From contig NZ_CP119572.1 of NCBI RefSeq assembly GCF_029278605.1, positions 3,162,001 through 3,226,000 of the forward strand: a stretch of 64,000 nucleotides of DNA, in the 5' to 3' direction. The translations under genes were made by a program, and so were the position numbers. The notes under the pieces were generated by a model. The model was not told the DNA's origin, did no database searches, and was given only the letters and a program-made list of their open reading frames with translations. Source of the DNA: Cupriavidus sp. WKF15 (GTDB lineage Bacteria; Pseudomonadota; Gammaproteobacteria; Burkholderiales; Burkholderiaceae). Shown here piece by piece: positions 22,297 to 31,858 of this stretch. Numbering within the stretch: position 1 is the first letter of the stretch; each line of letters starts with the position of its first letter.

Positions 22297-22803
22297 ATGC
22301 GCCTGTTCACCCACCACGCCCTGCAGACACCGGCGGCCAAGCCCCTGAACGACTGGCTGGCCAAGGCCGGCCCGGTTTCCGCGCTGATGCAGACCGCGCG
22401 GGAACTCGCCTCGCTCGAAGCCGAGGTGCTGTCGCTGCTGCCACCGGCCATGCGCAACGGCATTGCCGTCGCCGGGGTCAAGCGCGATGGCCGCGGACCG
22501 CAGCAGGAGCAGGTACTGCTGTTGCTGGCCGCGCATGGCGCGGCGGCGGCGCGTGTGCGTCAGGTGGTGCCGACATTGCTGTCTCGCCTGCAAGAGCGGG
22601 GCTCGCAGGTGACTGCAATCCGGGTACGGGTACAACCCGAAACAACGCGCCACAGCGACTGGGATACCGGGCCTGTGGTGCGGCCGCGGACCCACGGACG
22701 GATGACAGCGGTCGGGCTTGCCAGCCTGGACGAGTTGGCGCGCAGCCTGCCGCCGTCCCCGCTGCAGGATGCGTTGAAGACCCTGCTGTCGCATCATCGG
22801 TAG
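22297..22803 (+). CDS. dciA: DciA-like protein (DUF721)
   Basis: 168-aa member of the DUF721/DciA family. DciA is the ancestral bacterial loader/operator of the replicative helicase DnaB in species lacking DnaC or DnaI. The conserved region is near the N-terminus (PLNDWLAKAGPVSALMQTAR), followed by a KH-like segment (EQVLLLLAAHGAAAARVRQV) and a less conserved tail. Position between secA and lpxC is typical of betaproteobacteria. The ATG follows an extended -10 so closely that the mRNA is probably leaderless. The symbol is by family similarity. Confidence 0.8.
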   Translation: MRLFTHHALQTPAAKPLNDWLAKAGPVSALMQTARELASLEAEVLSLLPPAMRNGIAVAGVKRDGRGPQQEQVLLLLAAHGAAAARVRQVVPTLLSRLQERGSQVTAIRVRVQPETTRHSDWDTGPVVRPRTHGRMTAVGLASLDELARSLPPSPLQDALKTLLSHHR

Positions 22804-22816
22804 GATCGCAAAATGA

Positions 22817-22846
22817 AAAACCGGCCCGAGGGCCGGCTTTTTTCTT
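22817..22846. terminator. Bidirectional terminator between dciA and lpxC
   Basis: CCGGCC, loop CGAG, GGCCGG, with CTTTTTTC on the plus side and AAAAA on the left (TTTTT on the minus strand). Serves both convergent genes. Confidence 0.85.
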
Positions 22847-22863
22847 CCCACTGCTCGCCGCAA

Positions 22864-23781
22864 TCAGGCAAACGCGGGCTGGAGCTGCGGCAGGAACGCG
22901 GCCGGAGCGTCTTCCACGCGGTCGAACGTCACCAGCTCATAGGCTTCCTGGTCCGCCAGCAGTGCACGCAGCAGCTGGTTGTTCATGCCATGGCCTGACT
23001 TGTGCGCGATATAGGCGCCAATCAACGGATGGCCGACCACATACAGGTCGCCAATCGCATCCAGGATCTTGTGGCGCACGAACTCGTCGCCATAGCGCAG
23101 CTCTTCGTTGTTGAGCATGCGGTGCTCATCCAGCACGATCGCGTTATCCAGACTGCCGCCACGGGCCAGGCCCATCTCGCGCAGCGCCTCGACCTCATGG
23201 GCGAAGCCGAAGGTGCGCGCACGGGCGATCTCGCGCACGTAGCTGGTGTCGGCGAAATCGATCGCGAAGCTCTGGCCGGTCTTGTCGACGGCAGGATGGC
23301 GGAAGTCGATCGTGAACGAGAGCTTGAAGCCGAAGAACGGTTCCAGGCGCGCGAGCTTGTCGCCTTCGCGCACTTCGACGGCCTTCTTTACGCGGATAAA
23401 GCGCTTGGCGGCGTTCTGCTCTTCGATGCCGGCCGATTGCAGCAGGAACACGAACGATGCCGCGCTGCCGTCCATGATCGGGATTTCCTCGGCGTCGACG
23501 TCGACATAGAGGTTGTCGATGCCCAGGCCGGCGCAGGCCGACATCAGGTGCTCGACCGTGGAAACGCGCGCGCCATCCTTCTGCAGCACCGATGCCAGGC
23601 GCGTGTCGCCAATGGATCCGGCGGCTGCGGGAATCTCGACGGCTTCGGGCAGGTCTACGCGGGTGAATACGATACCGGTCCCAGCCGGTGCCGGCCGCAG
23701 GGTCAGCGTCACTTTGCGACCCGAGTGCAGACCGATGCCGACCGTCTTCACCAGGGACTTGATGGTGCGCTGTTTAAGCAT
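22864..23781 (-). CDS. lpxC: UDP-3-O-acyl-N-acetylglucosamine deacetylase
   Basis: Zinc amidase that carries out the committed step of lipid A synthesis. 305 aa, normal length. Zinc ligands are His-78 (STVEHLMSA), His-237 and Asp-241 ([13 protein letters not shown]); the catalytic base candidate is His-264 (HKSGHGMNN). The N-terminus [20 protein letters not shown] is characteristic. It lies just downstream of the dcw cluster with a peroxiredoxin gene in between, and its 5' leader of about 150 nt is relatively AT-rich. Confidence 0.97.
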   Translation of the reverse strand: MLKQRTIKSLVKTVGIGLHSGRKVTLTLRPAPAGTGIVFTRVDLPEAVEIPAAAGSIGDTRLASVLQKDGARVSTVEHLMSACAGLGIDNLYVDVDAEEIPIMDGSAASFVFLLQSAGIEEQNAAKRFIRVKKAVEVREGDKLARLEPFFGFKLSFTIDFRHPAVDKTGQSFAIDFADTSYVREIARARTFGFAHEVEALREMGLARGGSLDNAIVLDEHRMLNNEELRYGDEFVRHKILDAIGDLYVVGHPLIGAYIAHKSGHGMNNQLLRALLADQEAYELVTFDRVEDAPAAFLPQLQPAFA

Positions 23782-23935
23782 GGCGGCCTCAGTAATTATT
23801 AGAACCTATCAGATTCTCTTAGTCGATTAAGTGATTTTAACACTGCTAGGGAAATCCCGCTAAGAGTCTTTGTTTCGGTGTGTTAATACATGCACACGGA
23901 GTGGAATATGCGACACATCGCGTGACTGATTTGTG

Positions 23936-24442
23936 TCAGCCGCGCAACGCCTCGAGCGTCGCTTCCGCGCTGCTGACCTTGAATTCGCCGGGCGCCTCCA
24001 CCTGCAGGTGGGTCACCACACCATCGTCGATCACCATCGCGTACCGCTTGGAGCGCACGCCCATGCCGCGCGCGGAGAGATCCTGGTCCAGACCCAGCGC
24101 ACGTGTCCATTCTGCGCTTCCGTCGGCCATCATGCGCACCTTGCCTGCAGTGTGCTGCTCGCGGCCCCAGGCGCCCATCACGAAGGCGTCGTTGACCGAG
24201 ACGCACCAGACCTCATCCACGCCGGCGTCGCGCAGCGTTTGCGCCTCGGCCACGTAGCCGGGCACGTGCTTGGCGGAGCAGGTCGGCGTAAAGGCGCCGG
24301 GCAAGGCAAAGACAACGATCTTGCGGCCCTTGACGAGGTCCGACACGCGAAAGGCATTGGGACCCAGCGAGCAGCCTTCGCTCTGGGTATCGAAGAATTC
24401 CTGCAGCGTGGCGTCCGGGACGCGTTGTCCGACAGCGATCAT
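23936..24442 (-). CDS. Prx5-type peroxiredoxin
   Basis: Thiol peroxidase of the AhpC/TSA superfamily, Prx5 branch. The peroxidatic Cys is Cys-55 in FALPGAFTPTCSAKHVPGY, the hallmark of the group. 168 aa from MIAVGQRVPDATLQEF; an ATG four codons upstream (MPIAM) is the alternative, but the AGGA spacing favours the start given. A good promoter lies about 40 bp upstream, so it is transcribed independently of ftsZ. Reductant (glutaredoxin, thioredoxin or glutathione) is not predictable. Confidence 0.9.
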   Translation of the reverse strand: MIAVGQRVPDATLQEFFDTQSEGCSLGPNAFRVSDLVKGRKIVVFALPGAFTPTCSAKHVPGYVAEAQTLRDAGVDEVWCVSVNDAFVMGAWGREQHTAGKVRMMADGSAEWTRALGLDQDLSARGMGVRSKRYAMVIDDGVVTHLQVEAPGEFKVSSAEATLEALRG

Positions 24443-24489
24443 GGCGATTGGCATCCTGTCAAAAGAAGGGAGGGCGAAACCTGCCGGCA

Positions 24490-24518
24490 ATCATAGGCTC
24501 CCCGGCGCGCGCGTCCAA
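24490..24518 (-). promoter_or_regulatory. Sigma70-type promoter of the peroxiredoxin gene
   Basis: Minus strand TTGGAC (24518-24513), 17-bp spacer, TATGAT (24495-24490). Predicted start about 24483 gives a 30-40 nt leader. Confidence 0.65.
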
Positions 24519-24557
24519 GGCCAATGACATCCGGTGGCATTTCGATACAGCTTGCTA

Positions 24558-24600
24558 CAAAAACGTCCGCGCGGCGCGCCTTGCAGCGCGCCGCGCGGAC
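24558..24600 (-). terminator. Strong intrinsic terminator distal to ftsZ
   Basis: Perfect 15-bp GC-rich stem: 24565-24579 pairs with 24586-24600, 6-nt loop 24580-24585. On the minus strand the stem is followed by GTTTTTGT. It ends the dcw transcript. Confidence 0.85.
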
Positions 24601-24840
24601 GACGGCACATCCCGACCGGGAAGGCGGGAAACCAGTCCGGGGAGGCGGCCAGTGGCCGCCCGTCCCGGCGACAGGATGTGAACGGAGGCGGTTCAGCGCG
24701 GACGCGGCACCACCGGCAGCCCGGGCGGAATGCACGGTCCATGCAAGGCACGCGCGGATGGGGAGCGCTGCGTGCTTCGCGACAAGGACGCGCAAGCCGT
24801 CAGGGACCGGCCCTGCGATGCTCGATCCGGCCGCTCCGGC

Positions 24841-26034
24841 TCAGTCTGCCTGCTTGCGCAGGAAGGCCGGGATGTCGTACGTATCGACACCCTTCTCCTG
24901 CAGCGCGGCCACGTGGGCCGACGCCGATTCACGCGAGCTGCGCCACACCGCCGGGGTATCCAGGCCACTGTAGTCCGGCGAGCTGTGCGTGGCGGCGGCC
25001 GAAGCCATGCCGGCCATCATCTGCACCGGGATGTTGTCGGTGCCGGTCTTGAGCAGGGTCATCGGCTGCTGCTTCTTGGCCGAACGGCCCAGGCCCGTCG
25101 CCACCACCGTCACGCGCAGGGCATCGCCCATCGCGTCGTCATACACCGTACCGAAGATCACGGTCGCATCTTCCGCGGCGTAGCTGCGGATGGTGTTCAT
25201 GACTTCCTTGGTTTCCGACAGCTTGAGCGAGCGGCTGGCGGTGATGTTGACCAGCACGCCGCGCGCGCCGGACAGGTCCACGCCTTCCAGCAGCGGGCTG
25301 GCCACGGCCTGCTCGGCAGCCAGGCGGGCGCGGTCCACGCCCGACACGGTGGCCGTGCCCATCATGGCCTTGCCCTGCTCGCCCATCACCGTCTTCACGT
25401 CTTCGAAGTCGACGTTCACCAGGCCGTCCACATTGATGATTTCGGCGATACCGGCCACGGCGTTGTGCAGCACGTCGTCCGCGCACTGGAAGCACTTGTC
25501 CATCTCGGCGTCATCACCCATGACTTCGAAGAGCTTCTCGTTGAGCACCACGATCAGCGAATCGACCGAGCTTTCCAGCTCGCTCGAGCCGTGCTCGGCT
25601 ACCTTGGCGCGGCGCGCGCCTTCGAAGTCGAACGGCTTGCTGACCACGCCCACGGTCAGGATGCCCATTTCCTTGGCCACCTGCGCCACGATCGGCGCGG
25701 CGCCGGTACCGGTGCCGCCGCCCATGCCGGCAGTGATGAAGACCATGTGGGCGCCGCGCAGCGCGTCCGCGATCTGCTCGCGGGCCTGCTCGGCGCAGTT
25801 ACGACCGACTTCCGGCTTGGCACCAGCGCCCAGGCCGGAATTGCCCAGTTGCAGCACGCGCGAAGCGCTCGAACGCTTCAGTGCCTGCGCGTCGGTGTTC
25901 ATGCAGATGAATTCAACACCCTGCACGCCGCGGCTGATCATGTGCTGCACGGCATTGCCGCCCGCGCCGCCCACGCCCACCACTTTGATGATGGTGCCGT
26001 CCATCACTTCCGTTTCGATCATGTCAAAGTCCAT
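24841..26034 (-). CDS. ftsZ: Cell division protein FtsZ
   Basis: Tubulin-like GTPase that forms the Z-ring. 397 aa. Nucleotide site GVGGAGGNAV near residue 20, tubulin signature GGGTGTG at 105-111, T7 synergy loop NVDFEDVK, and a C-terminal linker ending in the conserved peptide DIPAFLRKQAD that binds FtsA and ZapD. The start is the ATG with GGAGG five bases upstream; a GTG directly before it is too close to that site. Last gene of the dcw cluster; separated from ftsA by 172 bp that may carry its own promoter. Confidence 0.98.
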   Translation of the reverse strand: MDFDMIETEVMDGTIIKVVGVGGAGGNAVQHMISRGVQGVEFICMNTDAQALKRSSASRVLQLGNSGLGAGAKPEVGRNCAEQAREQIADALRGAHMVFITAGMGGGTGTGAAPIVAQVAKEMGILTVGVVSKPFDFEGARRAKVAEHGSSELESSVDSLIVVLNEKLFEVMGDDAEMDKCFQCADDVLHNAVAGIAEIINVDGLVNVDFEDVKTVMGEQGKAMMGTATVSGVDRARLAAEQAVASPLLEGVDLSGARGVLVNITASRSLKLSETKEVMNTIRSYAAEDATVIFGTVYDDAMGDALRVTVVATGLGRSAKKQQPMTLLKTGTDNIPVQMMAGMASAAATHSSPDYSGLDTPAVWRSSRESASAHVAALQEKGVDTYDIPAFLRKQAD

Positions 26035-26206
26035 CACTGCCTCCGAGAAAAATCAGTCCCCAGACTTTGCAGCCTCCCCGCCGCAACCCCTGGTTCCTGA
26101 ACAAGAAACCAATTAAAAAGATGTTCCCTTCAACGCGCCACCCCTGTCTGCGTAGACACGAACGACAGAGACAGCGCGACTTTCCTTGCGTCAGACAAGC
26201 TTCACG

Positions 26207-27439
26207 TCAGAAGTTGCCGACAAACCATTCCTTCATGCGGCCCCACACCTGCTTGACCGAGCCGCTCTGCACAGCCACCTTTCGTCCGCGCATGCGCTGC
26301 ACGCGGCCTTCGAGCAGCAGGCCCATCACGGTGGCGTAGCGCGGGCTCTTTACCACCTCGTGCAAATTGCCGCGGTACTCGGGCACGCCCACGCGCACCG
26401 GCTTCAGGAAGATGTCCTCGCCTAGCTCCACCATGCCCGGCATCATCGCCGTGCCGCCGGTGATCACCACGCCGGACGACAGCAGCTCTTCATAGCCCGA
26501 TTCACGCACCACCTGGTGCACCAGCGAATACAGTTCCTCGATGCGCGGCTCGATCACCGCCGCCAGCGCCTGGCGCGACAGCGTGCGCGTGCCGCGGTCG
26601 CCCACGCCGGGCACCTCGATCATGTCTTCCGGATCGGCAATGGCCTGCTTGGCGATGCCGTACTGCATCTTGATGTCCTCGGCATCCGGCGTCGGCGTGC
26701 GCAGCGCCATGGCGATGTCGTTGGTGATCTGGTCGCCGGCGATGGGGATCACGGCCGTATGGCGGATCGCGCCTTCGCTGAAGATCGCGATGTCGGTAGT
26801 GCCGCCGCCGATATCGACCAGCACCACGCCCAGTTCCTTCTCATCCTCGGTCAGCACCGCCAGGCTCGAAGCGAGCGGCTGCAGGATCAGGTCATGCACT
26901 TCCAGGCCGCAGCGGCGCACGCACTTGACGATGTTCTGCGCGGCGCTGACGGCGCCGGTGACGATATGCACCTTCACTTCCAGCCGGATGCCGCTCATGC
27001 CGATCGGCTCGCGCACGTCCTCCTGGCCGTCGATGATGAATTCCTGCGTCAGGATGTGCAGGATCTGCTGGTCGGTCGGGATATTGACCGCCTTGGCGGT
27101 CTCGATCACGCGCGCCACGTCGGTCTGCGTGACCTCCTTGTCCTTGATCGCCACCATGCCGCTCGAATTGAAGCTGCGGATATGGCTGCCGGCAATGCCG
27201 GTGAATACCTCGGCGATCTTGCAGTCGGCCATCAGCTCGGCCTCTTCGAGCGCCTTCTGGATCGACTGCACGGTGGCCTCGATATTGACCACGACCCCTT
27301 TCTTCAGACCCTTGGACTCTGACTGGCCCATCCCGATCACCTCGTAGCTGCCGTCGGGGCGCAGTTCCGCCACCACGGCCGCCACCTTCGAGGTGCCGAT
27401 GTCGAGACCGACCAGTAGGTCCTTGTATTCCTTGCTCAT
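26207..27439 (-). CDS. ftsA: Cell division protein FtsA
   Basis: Actin-like ATPase that tethers FtsZ to the membrane. 410 aa. Phosphate-1 motif LLVGLDIGTSKVAAVVAEL at the N-terminus, phosphate-2 motif VLVDIGGGTTDIAIF, adenosine motif VVITGGTAMMPGM, and a C-terminal amphipathic segment (QVWGRMKEWFVGNF) that acts as the membrane anchor. Overlaps ftsQ by four bases, so the two are translationally coupled. Confidence 0.98.
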   Translation of the reverse strand: MSKEYKDLLVGLDIGTSKVAAVVAELRPDGSYEVIGMGQSESKGLKKGVVVNIEATVQSIQKALEEAELMADCKIAEVFTGIAGSHIRSFNSSGMVAIKDKEVTQTDVARVIETAKAVNIPTDQQILHILTQEFIIDGQEDVREPIGMSGIRLEVKVHIVTGAVSAAQNIVKCVRRCGLEVHDLILQPLASSLAVLTEDEKELGVVLVDIGGGTTDIAIFSEGAIRHTAVIPIAGDQITNDIAMALRTPTPDAEDIKMQYGIAKQAIADPEDMIEVPGVGDRGTRTLSRQALAAVIEPRIEELYSLVHQVVRESGYEELLSSGVVITGGTAMMPGMVELGEDIFLKPVRVGVPEYRGNLHEVVKSPRYATVMGLLLEGRVQRMRGRKVAVQSGSVKQVWGRMKEWFVGNF

Positions 27440-28323
27440 CGGGTTTTCTCCGCGTTCTTACTCTTCAGTCGCGTCGGATTGTTGATGGAAGTACCAGTTG
27501 CTGTGGCTCCCGTGCCTGCCGTCGCCTTGGCCTTCGCGGCCGCCGCGGCCTGCGCGTCGGTCAGGAAGCGCGCGTTTGCCGTGCGGATCGCGAAGCCGTT
27601 CGGGTAGCGCAGGTCGGCGTAATCGATCTGCTTGCCCCACTGCTCGGTGACCTGCGGCCACGCGGCAACGAAACGTTTCACGCGCTGCTCCATCGCGGCG
27701 CGCTCTTCGTCGTTCTGCTCGCGGCCAAGCTCGACCACCATGCCGTTGGACAGCTTGGTGCGCCAGGCATAGCGTCCGGACAGCGCCACCGACAGCGGTT
27801 CGGCCTTGAGCGGCTTGAACCATTCGCGCATGACCTCGAGCTTCTCGATCACGTCGCCCTCACTGTCGGGCGGTCCATCCAGCGCCAGCAGCTGGGCGTC
27901 TTCCTCGGCCTCGGCGGTATTGGCGACAAACACTTCGCCATAGGTGTTGATGAGCCTGCCGCCGTCGGCGGCGCCCCAGGTGCCCAGCGCCTCGTGTTCC
28001 TCGACTTCCACGGTCAGTCCGTTGGGCCACTCGCGCCGCACGCTCGCGCGCCGTACCCAGGGCACCGATTCGAACACCTGCCGCGCCGCGTTCAGGTCCA
28101 GCGTGAAGAAGTTGCCGGTCAGCTTGCCCACCGCATTGGCCCGCACGCTGGGCGCGTTGACGTGGCGCAGCGCGCCGCCGTCCATCGGCGCCACCACGAC
28201 ATGGGTAATGGCGAACACCGGCCGCTGCGCGAGCCACAGCAAACCGGCCGCGAGCGCCATCAGCGCCACCAGCGCATAGAGCGCGGAGGCGATCAGGTTG
28301 AGCAGGCGAGCGTTATGCCACAT
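27436..28323 (-). CDS. ftsQ: Cell division protein FtsQ
   Basis: Bitopic divisome protein that binds FtsB and FtsL. 295 aa: short cytoplasmic N-terminus, one membrane segment (ASALYALVALMALAAGLLWL, about residues 12-31), a POTRA domain (FAITHVVV to about residue 105) and a beta domain. The C-terminal tail after about residue 255 is Ala/Thr/Lys-rich and low in complexity. Lies in the ddlB-ftsQ-ftsA-ftsZ order, 33 bp after ddlB. Confidence 0.95.
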   Translation of the reverse strand: MWHNARLLNLIASALYALVALMALAAGLLWLAQRPVFAITHVVVAPMDGGALRHVNAPSVRANAVGKLTGNFFTLDLNAARQVFESVPWVRRASVRREWPNGLTVEVEEHEALGTWGAADGGRLINTYGEVFVANTAEAEEDAQLLALDGPPDSEGDVIEKLEVMREWFKPLKAEPLSVALSGRYAWRTKLSNGMVVELGREQNDEERAAMEQRVKRFVAAWPQVTEQWGKQIDYADLRYPNGFAIRTANARFLTDAQAAAAAKAKATAGTGATATGTSINNPTRLKSKNAEKTR

Positions 28324-28356
28324 GGTGCGAGTTCGTCCGGTATGGTCTTGCCAGGG

Positions 28357-29340
28357 TTATTCAGGTTTCCAGTGTTCGTTCGGATGCAGGTCCAGCGTCG
28401 CGGCGGCCACCACCTGCATGACGAAGTCCTCGTAGCTGATGCCAGCCGCACGCGCGGCCATCGGCACGAGCGAATGGCCGGTCATGCCCGGCGAGGTATT
28501 CATTTCAAGCAGGAAAGGCTTGCCGTCGGCGCGCAGCATCACGTCCGCGCGCGCCCAGCCACGGCAACCCAGCACGCGGTAGGCCTGCACCGCCAGTTGC
28601 TGCACTTCGCGCTCGACTTCGGCGCTCAGACCGGACGGACACAGATATTGGGTATCGTCAGTAAAGTACTTATTTTGATAGTCGTAGTTCGAATCCGGCG
28701 CGACGATGCGGATGACCGGCAGCGCTTCGGCCGTGGCGCCCTCCCCGACGAGCGGGCAGGTCAGCTCGGCGCCATCGATAAAGGTCTCGGCAATGACGTC
28801 GTTGTCCAGCGCCGCCGCCTTCTCAAAGGCTTCGCGCATCTGCGCCGCATCGGTGACCTTGCTCAGGCCGATCGAGGAACCTTCCCGCGCCGGCTTGACG
28901 ATCAGCGGCAGGCCCAGGTCGGCCACCACCGCATCGAAATCCGTATCGGCATACAGCATGGCGAAGCGCGGCGTGGACAGGTCGTGCGTCATCCACAGGC
29001 GCTTGGTCGCCTGCTTGTCCATGGCCAGCGCCGAGGCCAGCACGCCGCTGCCCGTGTACGGCACGCCGAGCTGCTCGAGCAGACCCTGGATGGTCCCATC
29101 TTCGCCGTAGCGGCCGTGCAGCGCGATAAAGACGCGGTCAAAGCCGGCCGCGGCCAGCTCGGCCACGCCCTGCTTGCCCGGATCGAAACCGTGCGCATCG
29201 ACGCCGCGCGACTGCAGCGCGGCCAGCACACCGGCGCCCGACATCAGCGAAATCTCGCGCTCGGCCGAACGGCCGCCGTACAGCACGCCGACCTTGCCCA
29301 GCGATTTCGGGTCGATCTTTGGATTGGCGACGAAGCTCAT
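28357..29340 (-). CDS. ddlB: D-alanine--D-alanine ligase
   Basis: ATP-grasp enzyme that makes the D-Ala-D-Ala dipeptide for peptidoglycan. 327 aa. [20 protein letters not shown] is the N-terminal signature; [19 protein letters not shown] is the ATP-binding loop, and [18 protein letters not shown] carries metal and substrate ligands. Start overlaps the murC stop by four bases. Linked with murC and ftsQ as in most proteobacteria. Confidence 0.97.
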   Translation of the reverse strand: MSFVANPKIDPKSLGKVGVLYGGRSAEREISLMSGAGVLAALQSRGVDAHGFDPGKQGVAELAAAGFDRVFIALHGRYGEDGTIQGLLEQLGVPYTGSGVLASALAMDKQATKRLWMTHDLSTPRFAMLYADTDFDAVVADLGLPLIVKPAREGSSIGLSKVTDAAQMREAFEKAAALDNDVIAETFIDGAELTCPLVGEGATAEALPVIRIVAPDSNYDYQNKYFTDDTQYLCPSGLSAEVEREVQQLAVQAYRVLGCRGWARADVMLRADGKPFLLEMNTSPGMTGHSLVPMAARAAGISYEDFVMQVVAAATLDLHPNEHWKPE

Positions 29341-30764
29341 GCCGCACCTCCCACCTGCAGCGGCTGCTGGTGCGAGACCACTTGTCCCGGCACCGCGCCG
29401 ATCGAGCCGGCCCCCATGGTCACGACCACATCGCCGGGCCGGGCGGCATTCATGATGGCCTGCGGCATCTCTTCCATCTGCTCCACGAATACAGGTTCGA
29501 CCTTGCCCGCCACGCGCAGGGCCCGGGTCAGCGCGCGGCCATCGGCCGCGACGATCGGCGCTTCGCCGGCGGCATAGACCTCGGCCAGCAGCAGCGCGTC
29601 AACGGTGCCGAGCACCTTGACGAAATCCTCGAAACAATCGCGCGTACGCGTGAACCGGTGCGGCTGGAACGCCAGCACCAGGCGGCGGTCCGGGAACGCA
29701 CCGCGCGCGGCGGCGAGCGTGGCGGCCATTTCCACCGGGTGGTGGCCGTAGTCGTCGACCAGCGTGAACGTGCCAGTGCCGTCCGCGGTGGCCACCTCGC
29801 CGTAGCGCTGGAAGCGGCGGCCGACGCCGTGGAACTCCCGCAGCGCCTTGACGATAGCGGCGTCGGGCACTTCGAGCTCGGTGGCGATGGCGATCGCCGC
29901 CAGCGCGTTCTGCACGTTGTGCAGGCCCGGCAGGTTCAGCACCACGTCCAGCGGCGGCTCGGCGTGGCCGTTGAGCTGACGCAGCACCGTGAAGTGCATC
30001 TGGCCGTCGACGGCGCGCGCGTTGACCGCGCGGATCTGCGCATCCTCGGCAAAGCCGTAGCGCACCACGGGCTTGGACACGAACGGCAGGATCTCGCGCA
30101 CGTTCGGGTCGTCCACGCACAGCACGGCGATGCCATAGAACGGCAGGCGCTGCGTGAATTCGATGAACGCCTGCTTGAGCCGCGCAAAGTCGTGCCCGTA
30201 GGTGTCCATGTGGTCGGCATCGATATTGGTGATGACCTCAATGACCGGGAACAGGTTGAGGAACGAGGCGTCGGATTCGTCCGCCTCGGCCACGATGAAG
30301 TCGCCCGTGCCCAGGCGCGCGTTGGCGCCCGCGGAATTCAGGCGGCCGCCGATCACGAAGGTCGGGTCCAGCCCGCCTTCGGCCAGCACCGAGGCCACCA
30401 GGCTCGTGGTGGTGGTCTTGCCATGCGTGCCGGCAATGGCCACGCCCTGCTTCAGGCGCATCAGCTCGGCCAGCATCACCGCGCGCGGCACCACCGGGAT
30501 GCGCTTGCTGCGGGCAGCCAGCACTTCGGGGTTGTCGCCGCTCACGGCGGTCGAAACCACCACGGCATTGGCGCCGGCGATATTGGCCGCGTCATGCCCG
30601 TGCATGACCGTGGCGCCCAGCGAGGCCAGGCGCCGCGTGGCGGCATTGCTGCCCACATCGGAACCCGAGACCTTGTAGCCCAGGTTCAGCAGGACCTCGG
30701 CGATGCCGCTCATGCCGGCGCCGCCGATGCCTACGAAGTGGATGTTCTTGACGATATGCTTCAT
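29337..30764 (-). CDS. murC: UDP-N-acetylmuramate--L-alanine ligase
   Basis: First Mur ligase, adding L-Ala to UDP-MurNAc. 475 aa. N-terminal UDP-binding loop [21 protein letters not shown]-loop [13 protein letters not shown], and the Mur ligase central and C-terminal domains with [14 protein letters not shown] and [11 protein letters not shown], the murC-specific blocks. 23 bp after murG and overlapping ddlB. Confidence 0.98.
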   Translation of the reverse strand: MKHIVKNIHFVGIGGAGMSGIAEVLLNLGYKVSGSDVGSNAATRRLASLGATVMHGHDAANIAGANAVVVSTAVSGDNPEVLAARSKRIPVVPRAVMLAELMRLKQGVAIAGTHGKTTTTSLVASVLAEGGLDPTFVIGGRLNSAGANARLGTGDFIVAEADESDASFLNLFPVIEVITNIDADHMDTYGHDFARLKQAFIEFTQRLPFYGIAVLCVDDPNVREILPFVSKPVVRYGFAEDAQIRAVNARAVDGQMHFTVLRQLNGHAEPPLDVVLNLPGLHNVQNALAAIAIATELEVPDAAIVKALREFHGVGRRFQRYGEVATADGTGTFTLVDDYGHHPVEMAATLAAARGAFPDRRLVLAFQPHRFTRTRDCFEDFVKVLGTVDALLLAEVYAAGEAPIVAADGRALTRALRVAGKVEPVFVEQMEEMPQAIMNAARPGDVVVTMGAGSIGAVPGQVVSHQQPLQVGGAA

Positions 30765-30787
30765 TGAGTCACTACATGTATTGGGCT

Positions 30788-31858
30788 TCAGTCCCTGGCC
30801 ATCTCGCTGCAGACCTCGGCTACGCGCCGGGTTGCCTCAGGCTTGGCCAGTCCGCGCGCCAGGCGCGCCATCTCTTTCAGTTGCGGCCGGTTCAGGCCGG
30901 CGATGGTCTTCGCCAGCCCGTCCGCCGTCAGTTCTTTTTGCTGCACGAGCAGGGCTGCACCCTGCTTGGACAGGAATTCCGCATTGGTCGTCTGGTGATC
31001 GTCCACCGCATGCGGGAACGGCACGAACAGTGCGGCCACGCCGGCGGCCGCCACTTCGGAAACCGTCATCGCGCCCGCGCGGCAGATCACCAGGTCGGCG
31101 TCGGCATAGGCCTTCGCCATGTCATCGATAAAAGGCACGGCCTGAGCAGACACCTGCGCGGCGGCATAGTTCGCGCGCAGCGTGTCGATCTGCTTCGCGC
31201 CCGCCTGGTGCGTGACCACCGGGCGCTGCCCCTCGGGCAGCATGGCGAGGGCCTTCGGCACGACTTCGTTGAGCGCCGCAGCGCCCAGGCTGCCGCCCAC
31301 CACCAGGATGTTCAGCGGACCGGTGCGCCGGTCATAGCGTGCTTCCGGCTGCGCCATATGGGCCAGTGCCTCGCGCACGGGGTTGCCGGTCCACTCGCTG
31401 CCGGGCAGCGTGTCCGGGAACGCGCACAGCACGCGGTCCGCCACCTTGGCCAGCACCTTGTTGGCCAGGCCGGCGATCGAGTTCTGCTCGTGCAGCACCA
31501 GCGGGCGCCCGAGCAGCGAGGCCATCATCCCCGCCGGGAACGTGATATAGCCGCCCATGCCCAGCACCACGCTCGGACGCACGCGGCGCAGCGCGCCGAT
31601 GCTCTGCCAGAACGCGCGCAGCAGGTTCAGCGGCAGCAGGAACTTGGTCACCAGCCCCTTGCCGCGCAGCCCGCCAAACTGGATGAACTCCATCGGGATG
31701 TCGTGCTTCGGTACCAGCGTGGCTTCCATCCCGGTGCGGTTGCCCAGCCAGACTACTTTCCAGCCCTGCTCGCGCAGCGCGTGCGCGACCGCCAGCCCCG
31801 GGAAGACGTGCCCCCCGGTGCCGCCGGCCATGACGAGCAAGGTGCGCTGCTGCGTCAT
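30788..31858 (-). CDS. murG: UDP-GlcNAc--MurNAc-pentapeptide-lipid GlcNAc transferase MurG
   Basis: Peripheral membrane GT28 glycosyltransferase that converts lipid I to lipid II. 356 aa. The glycine-rich donor loop [17 protein letters not shown] is at the N-terminus, a second loop [20 protein letters not shown] begins the C-terminal Rossmann domain, and [20 protein letters not shown] is the UDP-GlcNAc site. Overlaps ftsW by four bases. Confidence 0.98.
   Translation of the reverse strand: MTQQRTLLVMAGGTGGHVFPGLAVAHALREQGWKVVWLGNRTGMEATLVPKHDIPMEFIQFGGLRGKGLVTKFLLPLNLLRAFWQSIGALRRVRPSVVLGMGGYITFPAGMMASLLGRPLVLHEQNSIAGLANKVLAKVADRVLCAFPDTLPGSEWTGNPVREALAHMAQPEARYDRRTGPLNILVVGGSLGAAALNEVVPKALAMLPEGQRPVVTHQAGAKQIDTLRANYAAAQVSAQAVPFIDDMAKAYADADLVICRAGAMTVSEVAAAGVAALFVPFPHAVDDHQTTNAEFLSKQGAALLVQQKELTADGLAKTIAGLNRPQLKEMARLARGLAKPEATRRVAEVCSEMARD

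Larger units (their letters stand above)
24443..24840. other. 398-bp intergenic region between ftsZ and the peroxiredoxin gene
   Basis: Contains the peroxiredoxin promoter (24490-24518) and a strong terminator (24558-24600) for ftsZ. The 240 bp between the ftsZ stop and that terminator (24601-24840) hold no recognisable gene; they would form an unusually long ftsZ 3' untranslated tail. Confidence 0.7.

Noticed and set aside
24491..24751. Possible small minus-strand gene (86 codons) in the ftsZ tail
   Set aside because: It spans the strong ftsZ terminator and the peroxiredoxin promoter, and its composition is not gene-like.
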